From Microbacterium sp. (GTDB taxonomy: Bacteria; Actinomycetota; Actinomycetes; Actinomycetales; Microbacteriaceae), in NCBI GenBank assembly GCA_003524435.1, contig DQHP01000027.1:23625-87624 (forward strand): a stretch of 64,000 nucleotides of DNA. The letters run 5' to 3'. The position numbers were made by a program, and so were the translations under genes. The notes beneath the pieces are model-generated. The model did not search any database, was not told the origin of the DNA, and saw only the letters and a program-made list of their open reading frames with translations. Below are positions 1-8,135 of the stretch, one piece after another (position 1 is the stretch's first letter; every line of letters starts with the position of its first letter).

Positions 1-871
1 CACCGAGTACCTGGAGGTGAAGTGGCGCAGCAGCATCCGCTGCCTCAATCAGCGACCGAGTGCCGTCGGCCGCCACCTGCACCTCACGGGCCCGCACATC
101 AGCACCGGCGTTCTGGCCGAAGCCGATGACATTCAATCCGCGATCGGCTGCCGTCGCCTTCATCGCAGCGACACGCGGGTCGTCGAAGTTGAGCACCGCG
201 GTGCCACCGGGGCGAGCAGCAGTGACCAGCTCTGCCTTGGCTTTCGCGGTCTCTTCAATGCCACCGAATCCGCCAGCGTGGGCCATCCCCACCATCAGGA
301 TGACGGCCACATCAGGCTCCACAAGCCCGGCAAGATGCGCAATACTGCCCGGGGCAGCCGCGCCGAACTCGCTCACCAGGAAACGGGTGTTCTCCGTGAC
401 TCGCAACATCGTGACGGGAGCCCCGACCTCATTGTTGTACGAGTCGATCGGAGCGACGGTCTCCCCCGTATCGGCGAGGATGCGCGCCAAAAAATTCTTG
501 GTCGTTGTCTTGCCGTTGGAACCAGTGACCCCGACGATCTGCAGCTCTCCGCCCGCACGTACGCGCGCCACCACAGCTTTAGCGAGAGCCGCAAGTGCTG
601 CCACGACATCCGGCACGACAATTTGCGAAACCGCCACATCGACCGTGTGCTCAACAATCGCGAGCACCGCACCGTTATCGACAGCAGCACCGACGAAACG
701 ATGTCCGTCAGTATCAGCTCCTGGTTTGGCGATGAAGATACCGCCAGGTGTCATCTTTCTCGAGTCTGTGTCGACGACACCGTTCACCACACTGTCTGCG
801 GTCTCAGCATCGACGACGCGCAGATCACCGCGAACAATAGCGGCAATCTCGGCAAGCGACAGGGCGATCAT
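1..871 (-). CDS. murF: UDP-N-acetylmuramoyl-tripeptide--D-alanyl-D-alanine ligase, partial
   Basis: This is the N-terminal part of MurF, the cytoplasmic ligase that adds D-Ala-D-Ala to the UDP-MurNAc tripeptide. Reading the minus strand from the ATG at 871 gives a protein beginning MIALSLAEIA. It has a DSR motif near residue 37, the ATP-binding loop TGSNGKTTTK near residue 115, and SYNNEVGAP shortly after, the last being typical of MurF rather than MurE. A GGAG lies about 6 nt before the ATG. The gene runs off the left edge, so the C-terminal domain is not visible. It follows ftsI by 28 bp and is probably in the same transcript. MurE, often found between ftsI and murF in actinobacteria, is absent here. 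Confidence 0.93.
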   Translation of the reverse strand, partial: MIALSLAEIAAIVRGDLRVVDAETADSVVNGVVDTDSRKMTPGGIFIAKPGADTDGHRFVGAAVDNGAVLAIVEHTVDVAVSQIVVPDVVAALAALAKAVVARVRAGGELQIVGVTGSNGKTTTKNFLARILADTGETVAPIDSYNNEVGAPVTMLRVTENTRFLVSEFGAAAPGSIAHLAGLVEPDVAVILMVGMAHAGGFGGIEETAKAKAELVTAARPGGTAVLNFDDPRVAAMKATAADRGLNVIGFGQNAGADVRAREVQVAADGTRSLIEAADAAAPLHLQVLG

Positions 872-899
872 GACATCTCCATGCGCGGCATAGTGCCGG

Positions 900-2684
900 C
901 TAGTTGAATTTGGGGAGCAGCTCGTCCATCGGGACGGTAGATGGCGAAACCCGGTAGGTCTTCAAGACCTGAGTCATCGCCTGCTGGAACGCGGACGCGG
1001 TCGCTGCAGATGAAGTAATTCTAGTCGGCTCGTCCAGAGTCACCATCACGACGTACTCCGGATCGTCCGCAGGAGCAAGACCGATCATGCTCGTGTAGTA
1101 CTTTCCGGCCTTGTAACCGCCACCGTTTTCTTTCGTCTTCTGGGCGGTACCTGTCTTGATGGCTACCCGGTAACCAGGAATCTCGACCTGCTTTGCCAGC
1201 CCACCCTGCGCCGCGACATTCTCAAGAATTCGCACGACCTGGTCTGCGGCACCTTCCGAGACAACCTGCTCGTGCTTCGGAGCCTCAGGGGTGACGACAG
1301 TGCCGTCATCCAGCGTGCATGATTCGATAAGCGAGAGATCGATCTTCTCGCCTCCGTTAGCAATTGCTTGGTATGCGCCAGCGAGTTGCGGAGCCGTCAC
1401 GGTGTAGTGCTGCCCGAACGTCGTGGCATACAGCGACTGGCTGTCCCATTCCCCTGCGGGGTGCAACACGCCCTTCCCCTCACGGGGGAAGTCGATCGTG
1501 CGCTCGCCTACGCCAAAGCGCTCGAGGTACTCGTAGCGTGTCTGGGCGTCTACCTTTGTGCCGAACTTCGACATGGCCACGTTCGAGGAGTCGATGAGAG
1601 TACCGGCGAGCGTGTAGTTGTACGAGTCATGTCGGAACGCGTCATTGATGACAGCGCCATTGGGAAACTTCTCGTGGCCTGCCGCGGTGACCGTCGTGTC
1701 CAGGTTCGCGGCTCCGGTATCAAGAATGGTTGCTGCGGTGATGGCTTTGAACGTCGATCCGGGCTCGAACGTCGTGCCGAACACGCGTGTTCCCCAGTCT
1801 TCCGGCGTTGAGGCGCTCAAATCATTCGGGTCAAGCGAAGGCCATTCAGCCGCTGCACGGATTTTGCCGGTTTTGACCTCGACAACAACCGCGGTGGCCG
1901 CTTTCGCCCCCATCTTCTGTGCTTCTTCTGCGAGCATCTGCTGCAAATACCAGTTCAGGTCACTGTTGATCGTCAGCTGTACAGAGCCACCATCAAGCGC
2001 GTCGACGACACGCTCGCTCCCGGGGATGATCTGGCCGTGCTTCCCGCGCAGGTAGGTGCGCTCACCGTCGGTCGGTGCGAGGCACTCGGCTTCCATCCGC
2101 TCGATGCCTGCTTGTCCCACGCCCTCATTGTCGATGTAACCGACCACGTTTCCCGCAACAGCACCGTTGGGGTACACGCGAGTCTCGCGCGGTTTCATCG
2201 CCAGGTAGGCCAACCCGAGATCTCGCAACTCCAGGTATTTCTCGGTGCTGAGTCCCTTCTTCAGCTGGTAGTACTGCGAGTGGGGGTCCGACTCAAGATT
2301 GGCGGCTACGCCCTCGCGAATGTCGTCTGCTTCCTGACCTGTGATCGCGGCGATCTGATCTGCCGCTTCACTCCACGACGTCTTCGGTGGATCGTTCTCG
2401 TCATTCTCGAGCGACATGATCAAGCTGGGGCTGAGCTGGGCGTCGTAGACAGTCACGCTGGAGGCAAGCACTGTGCCATTCGAATCGGCAATCGAACCGC
2501 GATTGCCCACGAGCGCATGTGTGCTTCCGAGCTGGCCAACGTTGAGGGAATCCTGGACGTGCTCGCTCGCACTCACGACCTGGATATCGACGAGTCGCAC
2601 CACAAACGCACACAGCACCGCAAGAATTACAGCGAGGGCGACAACGGTGCGCCGGCGGGGTCCGCGGGTGGCTCGTGTCGTCAT
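900..2684 (-). CDS. ftsI: Peptidoglycan transpeptidase FtsI (penicillin-binding protein 3)
   Basis: This septal class B penicillin-binding protein cross-links peptidoglycan at the division site. The 594-residue product has a basic N-terminus, one membrane anchor at about residues 13-33, a PBP dimerisation region up to about residue 240, and a transpeptidase domain. The three active-site motifs are present: STFK at 310-313, SSN at 366-368 and KTGTAQ at 510-515. Length and motif spacing fit the family. It lies between the ftsL-like gene (23 bp upstream) and murF (28 bp downstream), the standard dcw position. The catalytic serine and lysine are intact, so it should be functional. Confidence 0.96.
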   Translation of the reverse strand: MTTRATRGPRRRTVVALAVILAVLCAFVVRLVDIQVVSASEHVQDSLNVGQLGSTHALVGNRGSIADSNGTVLASSVTVYDAQLSPSLIMSLENDENDPPKTSWSEAADQIAAITGQEADDIREGVAANLESDPHSQYYQLKKGLSTEKYLELRDLGLAYLAMKPRETRVYPNGAVAGNVVGYIDNEGVGQAGIERMEAECLAPTDGERTYLRGKHGQIIPGSERVVDALDGGSVQLTINSDLNWYLQQMLAEEAQKMGAKAATAVVVEVKTGKIRAAAEWPSLDPNDLSASTPEDWGTRVFGTTFEPGSTFKAITAATILDTGAANLDTTVTAAGHEKFPNGAVINDAFRHDSYNYTLAGTLIDSSNVAMSKFGTKVDAQTRYEYLERFGVGERTIDFPREGKGVLHPAGEWDSQSLYATTFGQHYTVTAPQLAGAYQAIANGGEKIDLSLIESCTLDDGTVVTPEAPKHEQVVSEGAADQVVRILENVAAQGGLAKQVEIPGYRVAIKTGTAQKTKENGGGYKAGKYYTSMIGLAPADDPEYVVMVTLDEPTRITSSAATASAFQQAMTQVLKTYRVSPSTVPMDELLPKFN

Positions 2685-2707
2685 TATGCTCTCTCCGTCA
2701 AATCAGT

Positions 2708-3292
2708 TCAGCGGGTCGTGGGGCTGGGGAGCCCGTCGGTGATGGGCGGTGGAAGAGTCGAGTCGACGGGCGGTGTTGTGCCGTCTGCAGGAGCATCGTT
2801 TTTCGCGGTCTCCGCTGCCAAGAGTGCCTTCTGATTCAGGAGGGCGTTATGAACAGCCCCGCTCCCCTTGGGATCAATGGTGGATTGCCAGTCCGCTCCC
2901 GAAGCTGTGCCAACCACGGCTGAGTCGCTGAGACGCAAATACGACGCAGATCCTGCCACGACCATCCCCAGATCGGCTGCCTTGGTAGCCACCAGCTGAG
3001 GTGAGCTGACACCGGCAAGTTCCTCTTCCAGCGCGTTGGTCTGCAAGTTGAGCTCACGCTGCTGAGAGTTGAGGTCTGCCAGCACAAACGAATCGTGCGT
3101 AATCGCGAGCGACAGTCCGATTTGCGCCGCGCCGATCAATGCCGCCCCGGCGACAGCGATGAGCGCGTATGCCAACTTGGGCCGCCGGGCGCGTGTAGGA
3201 GCGGTGACGGCCTTGAGGCGGCGCGAGGGACGCTCACGAGGCGTTACGGGCTCTGGCAGCACGGCAGCAGCTGCAGCGGTGGGACGGCTCAT
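2708..3292 (-). CDS. FtsL-like septal membrane protein
   Basis: This 194-residue protein has the layout of the actinobacterial FtsL-like proteins encoded between rsmH and ftsI: a proline/arginine-rich cytoplasmic tail (about 1-38), one transmembrane helix (about 40-64), a short coiled coil (about 70-96, heptad-like around [18 protein letters not shown]), then a low-complexity Pro/Thr-rich extracellular tail. Proteins here stabilise the FtsQ/DivIC/FtsI complex. Its ATG overlaps the rsmH stop (ATGA), so translation is probably coupled. FtsL sequences diverge strongly, and the assignment rests mainly on position and topology. The C-terminal tail of about 80 residues is longer than in classic FtsL and resembles Rv2164c-type proteins. 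Confidence 0.8.
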   Translation of the reverse strand: MSRPTAAAAAVLPEPVTPRERPSRRLKAVTAPTRARRPKLAYALIAVAGAALIGAAQIGLSLAITHDSFVLADLNSQQRELNLQTNALEEELAGVSSPQLVATKAADLGMVVAGSASYLRLSDSAVVGTASGADWQSTIDPKGSGAVHNALLNQKALLAAETAKNDAPADGTTPPVDSTLPPPITDGLPSPTTR

Positions 3293-4227
3293 ACTGCCTC
3301 CCTGATTCTTTCGGCGGCACGCAGACGCACCGGAATTGCACGCGGATTACGCTGCTTTTCGTCTTCGCTCGCCAACTCCGCGCCCTTGGTAAGAGTGCGG
3401 AAACGAGGAGTATGCTCTGGCAGTTCGACAGGGAGCCCCGCAGGCGCTGTCGAAGCGGATGCTGCGGCAAAGGCCTGCTTGACGAGACGGTCCTCGAGCG
3501 ACTGATAGCTCATGACGACGATGCGTCCGCCGACGGCCAGCGCGTCCATAGCCGAGGGAATAGCGTCTGCCAGCACACTGAGTTCTGAGTTGACCTCGAT
3601 ACGCAAAGCCTGAAAGACACGCTTGGCGGGGTGGCCGGCACGTTGCGCTGCCGCGGGAGTCGCAGCCTGCAGCAGGTCAACGAGATCCTGTGACCTCTCA
3701 AGCGGCTTCTCATCACGCGAGCGCACGATGAAGCGGGCGTACCGTGCGGCGAGCTTCTCCTCGCCGTAGCGCTCAAAGATTCGACGAAGATTGCCTTCGC
3801 TGTAGGTCGCAACGACCTCTGCTGCAGTCATGCCCTTGGTCTGATCCATCCGCATGTCCAGCGGGGCATCTTTCGAGTACGCGAACCCGCGCTCTGCCTC
3901 ATCGAGCTGCAGTGAAGAGACACCAAGATCCATCAGGATGCCGGCGGCACCGTTCGCGTGCAAACCGATCTCGTCGTACACCGTGTGCACAAGCGTGATG
4001 CGATCGGCGAAACGCTCCAGGCGCTGGCCGGCAATGCGCAGTGCGTCAGTATCGCGGTCAAGCCCGATGAGCCGCACGTTCTCAAATCGCTCCAGGAGCG
4101 CTTCTGAGTGTCCGCCCATGCCGAGCGTCGCGTCGACGAGCACGGCGCCGTCGGCCTGTAGCGCGGGTGCCAATAGCTCGACGCAGCGCTCGAGGAGGAC
4201 TGGGGTGTGGATGTCTCGGAGGTTCAT
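3289..4227 (-). CDS. rsmH: 16S rRNA (cytosine(1402)-N(4))-methyltransferase
   Basis: RsmH (MraW) transfers a methyl group from SAM to N4 of C1402 in the ribosomal P site. The start is placed at the ATG of [15 protein letters not shown], because family members begin with this HxPVLL block; the open frame extends 35 codons further upstream without family-like sequence. The SAM-binding loop [14 protein letters not shown] is near residue 30, and a conserved [13 protein letters not shown] block is near residue 100. At 312 residues it has normal length. It lies between mraZ and ftsL in canonical dcw order and overlaps ftsL by 4 bp. Confidence 0.95.
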   Translation of the reverse strand: MNLRDIHTPVLLERCVELLAPALQADGAVLVDATLGMGGHSEALLERFENVRLIGLDRDTDALRIAGQRLERFADRITLVHTVYDEIGLHANGAAGILMDLGVSSLQLDEAERGFAYSKDAPLDMRMDQTKGMTAAEVVATYSEGNLRRIFERYGEEKLAARYARFIVRSRDEKPLERSQDLVDLLQAATPAAAQRAGHPAKRVFQALRIEVNSELSVLADAIPSAMDALAVGGRIVVMSYQSLEDRLVKQAFAAASASTAPAGLPVELPEHTPRFRTLTKGAELASEDEKQRNPRAIPVRLRAAERIREAV

Positions 4228-4328
4228 AATCTTTTCCGGTGACCTTGGACTCTGATCCCCCTCCGCTTCTCGACCCGGCACCGGGGAAGTGTGTCGGGGC
4301 GGGAGCGGCGGGGCATCACAGTCGAAGG

Positions 4329-4760
4329 TCAAAAGAGTCCCGGAATCACCTCCTGTTCAAGTTCTGAGTAAGTGTCCTCACCTGCGGCGAGGTAGTCGTT
4401 CCATGCCGCGGCATCCCAAATCTCGGCGTGCGCGCCAACACCAGTGACAACGAGTTCCTTTTCGAGGCCCGCGTACTGGCGAAGGTGGGTGGGGATGGTG
4501 ATGCGGTTTTGACTGTCGGGCATTTCCGCGCTTGCTCCCGAGAGGAACATTCGCAGAAAGTCGCGCGCCTGCTTGTTACTGAGTGGCGCCTGGCGAATCC
4601 GCTCGTGCAGCTCCTCGAATTCAGCCGTGCTGAAAACGTAAAGGCAGCGTTCCTGGCCACGCGTGACCACGATGCCGCTGCCGAGATCCTCGCGAAATTT
4701 CGCTGGCAGGATGACTCGACCTTTGTCGTCGAGCTTTGGTGAGTGCGTCCCCAACAACAT
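4329..4760 (-). CDS. mraZ: Transcriptional regulator MraZ
   Basis: MraZ is a ring-forming AbrB/SpoVT-fold DNA-binding protein that controls the dcw operon. The 143-residue product has the two MraZ repeats: one starts near residue 5 with [15 protein letters not shown], the second near residue 80 with [16 protein letters not shown]. Each carries the DxxGR/DxxNR and P-x-xxR signatures. A purine-rich GAGGGGGTG precedes the ATG by about 8 nt. It is the first gene of the leftward cell-wall operon. Three 10-bp-spaced boxes 41-70 bp upstream are the likely autoregulatory site. Confidence 0.95.
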   Translation of the reverse strand: MLLGTHSPKLDDKGRVILPAKFREDLGSGIVVTRGQERCLYVFSTAEFEELHERIRQAPLSNKQARDFLRMFLSGASAEMPDSQNRITIPTHLRQYAGLEKELVVTGVGAHAEIWDAAAWNDYLAAGEDTYSELEQEVIPGLF

Positions 4761-4800
4761 CGGCCATCACCCCCTCTTTGTCCGGCCAACTCGAGGTGCG

Positions 4801-4830
4801 CTCCACTTTACTCCACTTTGCTCCACATTG
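4801..4830 (-). promoter_or_regulatory. Triple MraZ box upstream of mraZ
   Basis: On the minus strand, GTGGAG occurs three times at exactly 10-bp spacing with AA between copies (plus strand CTCCAC at 4801, 4811 and 4821). MraZ is known to bind tandem GTGG-type boxes with about one helical turn of spacing upstream of its own gene. The array therefore reads as its operator. A TATA-like stretch at about 4830-4836 is a candidate -10 for the dcw promoter. Confidence 0.8.
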
Positions 4831-4920
4831 ATATAAGCAAACGAAGACATCGTTGCATATGGCGTGGACGCATCACAAAAATTCCGCGTGATTACGCGGC
4901 GGAGGCACCAGATTCATTGG

Positions 4921-4964
4921 TGGAGGAAAAAAAGAAAGGCCCGGATGCAGAATGCATCCGGGCC
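4921..4964 (-). terminator. Rho-independent terminator of the DUF3040 gene
   Basis: A perfect 11-bp stem (GGCCCGGATGC and its complement, 4938-4964) with a 5-nt loop is followed on the minus strand by a T-rich run (complement of 4921-4937). It lies 15 bp after the stop of the 4979-5368 gene and separates it from the mraZ promoter region. Confidence 0.88.
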
Positions 4965-4978
4965 TGAAAAGTGGTGGG

Positions 4979-5368
4979 TCAACTACCGTCTTGACGGCGA
5001 TCCCATCGATCGTTCATACGATCCATAAATGACGGGGAGCTTTGTGGCGACTTTGCCGGGGCTCCGTTTCGCACGGGTGACGGACCAGTTCGTCGCACCG
5101 GCGTGGCCGCAAGAATGACGCCAAAGAGCATCGCAGCAAAACCGATGACTCCGACGATGATGCTGCCGACAGCGCCCAGCTGGCCGCCCAGGGCAACGGC
5201 AGCGACGAGCGCGCCGACGCCGACTAGCAACAGCACCGCACCGTAGACGAGATTGCGGTAACTGAGTGTGCGGTCCCCTGAGGGCGCGCTGACGATATCG
5301 GCGTCGTTGTGGAGGAGATGGCGTTCCATCTCATCCAGCAGACGCTGCTCCTGCTCCGACAGTGGCAT
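4979..5368 (-). CDS. DUF3040 family membrane protein
   Basis: The protein has 129 residues. Its N-terminus MPLSEQEQRLLDEMERHL is the hallmark of DUF3040, followed by two adjacent transmembrane helices (about 40-62 and 66-88) and a basic Pro/Ser-rich C-terminal tail. The function of the family is unknown. In mycobacteria a DUF3040 gene (Rv2169c) also lies beside the dcw cluster, so the position is conserved. A strong AAAGGGGG Shine-Dalgarno precedes the ATG, and its own terminator lies downstream. Confidence 0.88.
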   Translation of the reverse strand: MPLSEQEQRLLDEMERHLLHNDADIVSAPSGDRTLSYRNLVYGAVLLLVGVGALVAAVALGGQLGAVGSIIVGVIGFAAMLFGVILAATPVRRTGPSPVRNGAPAKSPQSSPSFMDRMNDRWDRRQDGS

Positions 5369-5441
5369 GACGCCCCCTTTGGTTCTGTGTCTTTCATTCT
5401 ACGCTTGGAATCCGGTCGAGGCTAGCGATCGGCTGAGAACC

Positions 5442-5447
5442 TAAGCT
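5442..5447 (+). promoter_or_regulatory. -10 box TAAGCT of a leaderless promoter
   Basis: TAAGCT lies 7 nt before the GTG at 5455 and no Shine-Dalgarno is present, so the transcript probably starts at the start codon. Confidence 0.6.
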
Positions 5448-5454
5448 GAATATC

Positions 5455-6543
5455 GTGCCTTCCCCTTCCCAAGTCCAGGATGCCATCACAGCCCACCTGG
5501 CGCACTTCTTAAAAACCGTCAGTGCGGAGTCTGCCGAGTACGGCCCTGATGCGGCGTTATTCATTGATGCTGCCGCCCACACGCTACAGGGTGGAAAGCG
5601 ATTGCGCGCCCGCTTTTGCCACTCAGGGTGGCGCGCGGTGGCACGCTTCGCAGATCGTGGCGCCACGGAAAGCGCTGCTCTGTGGGATCTCTGCTCCGCG
5701 CTTGAGATCTTCCAGTCTGCCGCGCTCGTGCACGATGACCTGATCGATAACTCTGATACTCGGCGCGGGCGCCCGGCGGCACACCGCGCGTTGGAGAGCG
5801 ACCACCGCGCCCTGGAATGGGCCGGCGACGGCGAGGCGTTCGGGCGCGCCGCAGCCATCCTCCTGGGAGACCTCCTCGTTGCGTGGAGCGACGATCTGTT
5901 GGAGCAATCGCTCTTCACCCATCCGAATGCACACTCCGTGCGGTTGGAGTATGCCCGGATGCGGCGCGGCGTCACAACCGGGCAGTTCCTTGACATCGCA
6001 GAAGAATCGGCATGGCGGGGCAACCCGGATGCGGAGCATGCCGATCGAGCGCTACGGGTCGCATTGCTGAAATCCGCGCGCTACAGCATTGAGCAACCAC
6101 TACTGCTCGGGGCATTGCTCGCTGGTGCAGACGAGGCCCAACAGGATGCCCTTCGAGCGTTCGGCCGCCCGGTGGGGATGGCTTTCCAACTGCGCGATGA
6201 CGTGCTCGGAGTTTTCGGCGACGAGTCAGCTACCGGAAAACCTGCCGGCGATGACCTGCGCGAAGGAAAGCGCACCGTATTAGTCGCGCTGGCGCGAGAG
6301 GGACTGGACGCTCCCGCCCGTCGCCTGCTCGATGAACTTCTCGGTGATCCACAACTGAGCCCAGATCAAGTCGCTGCACTACAGGCGACGATCCGGCACT
6401 CTAGCGCGCTGGCTCGGGTGGAAGAAAAGATCACGGCCTATGCGCAGGAGGCTGACCGGGCACTTTCAGGTGCACGTTTGGATAATGCCTCCGTCAGCGA
6501 ACTGCGTGAGCTCGCGCGCGCGGCGACCGTGCGCACGGCGTAA
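5455..6543 (+). CDS. Polyprenyl diphosphate synthase
   Basis: This is a trans-prenyltransferase that condenses isopentenyl diphosphate onto allylic diphosphates, giving GGPP or longer chains for menaquinone, carotenoids or lipid carriers. The 362-residue protein has the first Asp-rich motif in VHDDLIDNSDTRRG (about residues 91-104), the second in FQLRDDVLGVFGDE (about 243-256), GGKRLRAR near residue 47, and the trailing GDDLREGKRT block. The start is the GTG placed 7 nt after a -10 box. The neighbouring Rv2175c/pknL/aroG order matches mycobacteria, where idsA2 occupies this place. Chain length cannot be read with confidence. Confidence 0.92.
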   Translation: MPSPSQVQDAITAHLAHFLKTVSAESAEYGPDAALFIDAAAHTLQGGKRLRARFCHSGWRAVARFADRGATESAALWDLCSALEIFQSAALVHDDLIDNSDTRRGRPAAHRALESDHRALEWAGDGEAFGRAAAILLGDLLVAWSDDLLEQSLFTHPNAHSVRLEYARMRRGVTTGQFLDIAEESAWRGNPDAEHADRALRVALLKSARYSIEQPLLLGALLAGADEAQQDALRAFGRPVGMAFQLRDDVLGVFGDESATGKPAGDDLREGKRTVLVALAREGLDAPARRLLDELLGDPQLSPDQVAALQATIRHSSALARVEEKITAYAQEADRALSGARLDNASVSELRELARAATVRTA

Positions 6544-6577
6544 ACCGCGTCATCGGTAACGCCTAGTTCGCATGGAC

Positions 6578-6928
6578 TCAGCCGAGCGTGCGTGCCACAC
6601 GACGGACCGAGCTTTTGTGCCCGTCGAGAAGAGCGGCAATCGGCGTGCGCCCGAGTTCGTCGTTTTCGCCCAGCAGCCAGTCGATGATTTCGTCGTCGCT
6701 GAGGCCTGCGTCGGCGAGCACGATGATCGTCCCCCGCAGCGACGAGAGCGGCTGGCCCTCAGCGATAAACACTGACGGTACCGCGAACTTTCCTTCTCGC
6801 GTTGAACCGACGAGGTACTGTTCCGCGATGAGTCGGCGCACACGACCCAGCGGCTCATCGAGGATCTCGACCAGATCTGGCATCGTCAGCCAGGTGATGG
6901 CCATGGTTTCGGGAACAGTCTCAGACAC
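6578..6928 (-). CDS. Rv2175c family DNA-binding protein
   Basis: This 116-residue protein has a winged helix-turn-helix in its N-terminal half (about 12-60, around LTMPDLVEILDEPLGRVRRL) and the C-terminal domain of the Rv2175c family (about 62-115, ending HKSSVRRVARTLG). In Mycobacterium tuberculosis Rv2175c binds DNA and is phosphorylated by the adjacent kinase PknL. Here the PASTA kinase is two genes away, so the pairing is conserved. The start is a GTG. The gene diverges from the LysM protein gene across 138 bp. Confidence 0.88.
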   Translation of the reverse strand: MSETVPETMAITWLTMPDLVEILDEPLGRVRRLIAEQYLVGSTREGKFAVPSVFIAEGQPLSSLRGTIIVLADAGLSDDEIIDWLLGENDELGRTPIAALLDGHKSSVRRVARTLG

Positions 6929-7066
6929 GATTCGACTATCTCACCTCCCGGCCCGCATCGCACATCGTCAATGCATTCACGCCAGTCACATTTGTCACAT
7001 CAGTCACTTTGGTTGACATCTATATACATCCGTGTCAGCGTTTTATGTGTCCTTAAGGGGGGAACC
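6929..7066. promoter_or_regulatory. Divergent intergenic region with TCAC repeats and a TTGACA box
   Basis: The 138 bp between the divergent genes hold three closely spaced GTCAC elements (around 6985-7010) and a consensus TTGACA at about 7013-7018, a possible -35 element for the LysM gene. No clean -10 is seen at standard spacing. The LysM gene has an AAGGGGGG ribosome-binding site. Confidence 0.35.
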
Positions 7067-8062
7067 TTGCGACCAAACAGCAGTCACAGCCGTACCCGAA
7101 ACGCTCAGATCGGCGTTCCTGCCGCTCTTGTCGGCGTTCTCGCCAGCGCCTTCAGCGCAGGGCCCGCCGCAGCCGCAGCACCAATCCATACGGAATCACG
7201 TCAACAGGTGACATCAACACCACAACCCCTGTCGGCAGCATCGGCTCCCAAGCCCAAGACATCTGCTCCCATCGCCAGCGTTTACACCGTGGTCGCAGGC
7301 GACACGCTCTTTAGTATCGCGCGCAAGTACGGCATATCGCTTGACGCGATCCTGTCTGCAAACGGCCTGACCCGAGATTCGATCATCTATCCCGGTCAGA
7401 CACTTACAGTTTCCGCCGTTCAGGCACCCGCCAGGCCGGCGCCAGCTCCGGCTCCGGCCGCAGCCGACACGACGCACACTGTGGTGGCTGGAGACACACT
7501 CTTCGCACTGGCGCAGAGGTATGACACGTCTGTCGATGCACTATTTGCAGCAAATGGGCTGAGTCCATCATCGATCATCTATCCGGGGCAAAAGCTCATT
7601 GTGAAAGTTGCTGAGCCAACACCCGCTTCGCCTTCGGACGCACCGAAGGCTGCGACCCTGAACGCGCCGCAGGCAGAAAACGCCACCATGATTATTCGCA
7701 TCGGGCGCGAACTCGGCGTCTCAGATCGAGGCATCGCGATCGCGCTGTCAACATCAATGGTCGAATCATGGTTGCGAAATCTCGATTGGGGCGACCGCGA
7801 CTCCCTGGGACTCTTCCAGCAGCGTCCAAGCACCGGTTGGGGCACCGAGGAACAGATCATGAACCGTGATCGCAGCATCCGGGTCTTCTTCGGCGGCTCA
7901 AACGACCCGAACGGAACAAACTCTCGCGGGCTCCTGGACGTCGCCGGCTGGGAGAAAATGACTTTCAGCGATGCCGCACAGGCGGTGCAGGTCTCGGCAT
8001 ATCCCGAGCGTTATGGCCAGTGGGAAGCCCAGGCCTACGACTGGCTTGCACTTTACGGTTGA
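7067..8062 (+). CDS. Secreted LysM protein with lysozyme-like C-terminal domain
   Basis: This is a probable cell-wall hydrolase or wall-binding protein of 331 residues. The start is taken as TTG at 7067 because it has AAGGGGGG a few nt upstream and is followed by a signal peptide ending in an AAAAA stretch; the open frame continues upstream without signal-like sequence. Two LysM repeats follow (about 70-113 and 135-180, each with VVAGDTLF and IIYPGQ). The C-terminal domain (about 200-331) contains MVESWLRNLDWGDRDSLG and FQQRPSTGWGT, typical of actinobacterial transglycosylase-like modules, with a candidate catalytic Glu in MVES. It is probably exported and bound to peptidoglycan. Confidence 0.87.
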   Translation: MRPNSSHSRTRNAQIGVPAALVGVLASAFSAGPAAAAAPIHTESRQQVTSTPQPLSAASAPKPKTSAPIASVYTVVAGDTLFSIARKYGISLDAILSANGLTRDSIIYPGQTLTVSAVQAPARPAPAPAPAAADTTHTVVAGDTLFALAQRYDTSVDALFAANGLSPSSIIYPGQKLIVKVAEPTPASPSDAPKAATLNAPQAENATMIIRIGRELGVSDRGIAIALSTSMVESWLRNLDWGDRDSLGLFQQRPSTGWGTEEQIMNRDRSIRVFFGGSNDPNGTNSRGLLDVAGWEKMTFSDAAQAVQVSAYPERYGQWEAQAYDWLALYG

Positions 8063-8123
8063 TTTCTCCTGCCCGGACTGCCAAAGGGGTGAGGCGTTCC
8101 CCGTTGTTTCAGGCAGTTATTCA

Positions 8124-8129
8124 TAGACT
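8124..8129 (+). promoter_or_regulatory. -10 box TAGACT of a leaderless promoter
   Basis: TAGACT lies 6 nt before the GTG of the kinase gene at 8136, and no ribosome-binding site is present. Confidence 0.6.
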
Positions 8130-8135
8130 CTGTAC

